Assembly (NCBI GenBank): GCA_946479895.1
Contig: CAMLHT010000198.1
Location: forward strand, 1-7,253
Origin: an uncultured Gemmatimonadota bacterium
GTDB taxonomy: Bacteria > Gemmatimonadota > Gemmatimonadetes > Gemmatimonadales > Gemmatimonadaceae
Direction of reading: 5' to 3'
Length of the DNA stretch: 7,253 bases
The notes under the pieces were generated by a model. The model was not told the DNA's origin. It did no database searches and saw nothing but the letters and a program-made list of their open reading frames with translations. Both the position numbers and the translations under genes were made by a program. This document shows positions 6,080 through 7,253 of the stretch, in pieces (the first letter of the stretch is position 1; every line of letters starts with the position of its first letter).

Positions 6080-6276
6080 GGCGTTCCGCCGCGAGTGCGC
6101 TGGGTCACGGCCCCTGAAAACGCCGGGGCGGCGGGCTCCGACCCTCTACCCGGAACCGAGGTTTGGTGACACCTTCCCCTGTCTGGGATTCGACCCCGAT
6201 GTCGAGGGCCGGATCCTTCCGGCCGGCCCCCTCTCCGCAGCCGTCCGGCCGCGACTTTTCTCCCGCCCCGTTTTCA
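6052..6276. other. GC-rich spacer upstream of pilB with several inverted repeats
   Basis: No plus-strand gene is supported in these 225 nt. Local inverted repeats include CGCCG 6121-6125 with CGGCG 6129-6133 (alternatively GCCCC 6110-6114 with GGGGC 6125-6129). Others are TCGAC 6190-6194 with GTCGA 6201-6205, and GGCCGG 6207-6212 with CCGGCC 6219-6224. The last could instead pair 6206-6212 with 6223-6229. None is followed by a clear U-tract on the plus strand, so a comEA terminator is not demonstrable. The pilB promoter is expected here but I cannot place it. The last 20 nt before pilB are pyrimidine-rich with no Shine-Dalgarno match. Confidence 0.5.
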
Positions 6277-7253
6277 ATGGCCGCGCCCAACCCCGCCAAC
6301 GAACGCATCGGTGACCTCCTCGTCCGCGAGGGGCTGATCACCCGTGAGCAGCTCGAGAAGGCGCTGCAGGAGCAGAAGCAGAACGGCACGCGCGTCGGGT
6401 TCAACCTCATCAAGCTCGGGTTCATCCAGGAGCTGGAGCTGATCCGGACGCTGGCCAAGCAGTTCAAGATGCCGGCGGTGGACCTCTCGAAGTTCGTGGT
6501 CGACCCGAAGATCGCGAAGATGATCCCGTCGGACCTGGCGACGAAGAACCTCGTCGTGCCGCTGAAGCGCGACGGCCGCCAGCTCACCGTGGCCATGGCC
6601 GACCCGACGAACCTCGGCGTCCTCGAGGACCTGAAGTTCATCACGCGCTACGACATCATCCCGGTGATCGCCGGCGAGTTCACGCTCAAGTCGATCATCG
6701 AGAAGATCTACGGCAAGGAAGCGGAAGAGGCGCAGATGACCGCGCTGATGGACACGATCGAGGAGATCGCCGAGGGCGACGTCGAGGTCGTCGAGGAGAA
6801 GGAGGAGGACGTCTCGGCGGCGGCGATGCAGGCGCAGATGGAGGACGCGCCGGTCGTCAAGCTCCTCAACGCGATCCTGACCGACGCCGTGAAGCGCGGC
6901 GTGTCGGACATCCACTTCGAGTGCTTCGAGCACGACATCCGCGTCCGCTACCGGATCGACGGCGCCCTCCAGGAAGTGATGAAGCCGCCCCTCAAGCTCA
7001 AGGCGGCGCTCATCTCGCGCTTCAAGATCATGTCGAACCTGAACATCGCCGAGCGCCGCGTGCCGCAGGACGGCCGCATCAAGCTCAAGGTCGGCACGAA
7101 GGTCATCGATTTCCGCGTCTCGACGCTGCCGACGATCTTCGGCGAGAAGGTGGTGCTCCGGATCCTCGACAAGGGCAACCTGACCTTCGACCTCTCGAAG
7201 TTCGGCATCGAGCCCAAGGCCGAGAAGGACCTGATGGAGGCGGTGCAGAACCC
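6277..7253 (+). CDS. pilB: PilB-type type IV pilus assembly ATPase, 5' part
   Basis: The first 325 codons of a secretion-family ATPase that powers type IV pilus extension at the cytoplasmic face of the inner membrane; the 3' end lies beyond the window. Seen: a MshEN (T2SSE_N) domain at about 8-146 with two 24-residue repeats (10-33 and 39-62); the stretch PLKRDGRQLTVAMADPTNLG at 95-114; and an acidic linker (147-190). The ATPase N-domain then begins at about 191, with VSDIHFE at 209-215, RYRIDG at 224-229, AERRVPQDGRI at 258-268 and LPTIFGEKVVLRILD at 284-298. Walker A and later motifs are not reached (family length about 560-570). The start is the ATG at 6277, just before the first repeat. 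The general secretion ATPase GspE and MshE are related alternatives. PilB is preferred for the N-terminal style and comEA next door. No Shine-Dalgarno sequence precedes it. Confidence 0.88.
   Translation, partial: MAAPNPANERIGDLLVREGLITREQLEKALQEQKQNGTRVGFNLIKLGFIQELELIRTLAKQFKMPAVDLSKFVVDPKIAKMIPSDLATKNLVVPLKRDGRQLTVAMADPTNLGVLEDLKFITRYDIIPVIAGEFTLKSIIEKIYGKEAEEAQMTALMDTIEEIAEGDVEVVEEKEEDVSAAAMQAQMEDAPVVKLLNAILTDAVKRGVSDIHFECFEHDIRVRYRIDGALQEVMKPPLKLKAALISRFKIMSNLNIAERRVPQDGRIKLKVGTKVIDFRVSTLPTIFGEKVVLRILDKGNLTFDLSKFGIEPKAEKDLMEAVQN

Noticed and set aside
6181..6205. tRNA T-arm-like stretch around GGATTCGACCCC
   Set aside because: The five bases before TTCGACC and the five after do not pair, and no acceptor or anticodon arm is found around it.
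6052..6276. c-di-GMP (GEMM) riboswitch before pilB
   Set aside because: Such riboswitches precede pilus genes in some bacteria, but the conserved GEMM core bases and tetraloop receptor layout are not visible here.
6274..6933. Minus-strand open frame opposite pilB
   Set aside because: Leu/Asp/Arg-rich antisense shadow of pilB, which carries several conserved motifs in the plus frame.

Overview
This 7.25 kb window is a GC-rich stretch of a diderm (outer-membrane) bacterial chromosome. Gene content and style point to Gemmatimonadota, with other FCB-group or myxobacteria-like lineages possible. The evidence is LptF/LptG and Mla permease genes in one operon, a long MlaD ending in a Lys-Lys-Tyr-Ile-Asn-Val type tail, a glutaminyl-cyclase-type M28 protein and a Myxococcus-like PilB. 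The lineage is an inference from protein style, not from a marker gene. Both strands are densely coded, so long antisense open frames are common and are not genes.

Left half, minus strand (4420 down to 85): a tight operon in the order lptF, lptG, mlaE, mlaD. lptF and lptG encode the two transmembrane subunits of the Lpt machine that extracts lipopolysaccharide from the inner membrane. mlaE and mlaD encode the permease and the MCE substrate-binding subunit of an Mla-type phospholipid transporter. The junctions are 0 nt, 2 nt and a 4-nt ATGA overlap, so the four proteins are very probably co-transcribed and translationally coupled. No ATPase gene (mlaF, lptB) lies in this operon inside the window; both transporters need one from elsewhere.

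Middle (4421-4506): an 86-nt divergent intergenic region with a perfect 10-bp inverted repeat close to the rightward gene.

Right half, plus strand: an exported M28 zinc protein of the glutaminyl-peptide cyclotransferase type (4507-5466); a membrane-anchored helix-hairpin-helix protein of ComEA type (5542-6051); a roughly 225-nt GC-rich, hairpin-bearing spacer; and the 5' part of a pilB-type pilus assembly ATPase (6277 to the window edge). The last is cut before its Walker A motif and carries two complete, correctly spaced MshEN c-di-GMP-binding motifs. ComEA plus PilB suggests DNA uptake and type IV pili. None of the three plus-strand genes has a Shine-Dalgarno-like sequence.

I see no CRISPR array, insertion sequence, tRNA, rRNA or phage gene, and no convincing new multi-gene system. 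The points most worth a second look are the missing mlaF, a long insertion in LptF, the c-di-GMP motifs in PilB, the dual signal-peptide reading of the cyclase, the possible leaderless starts and a small antisense membrane ORF.
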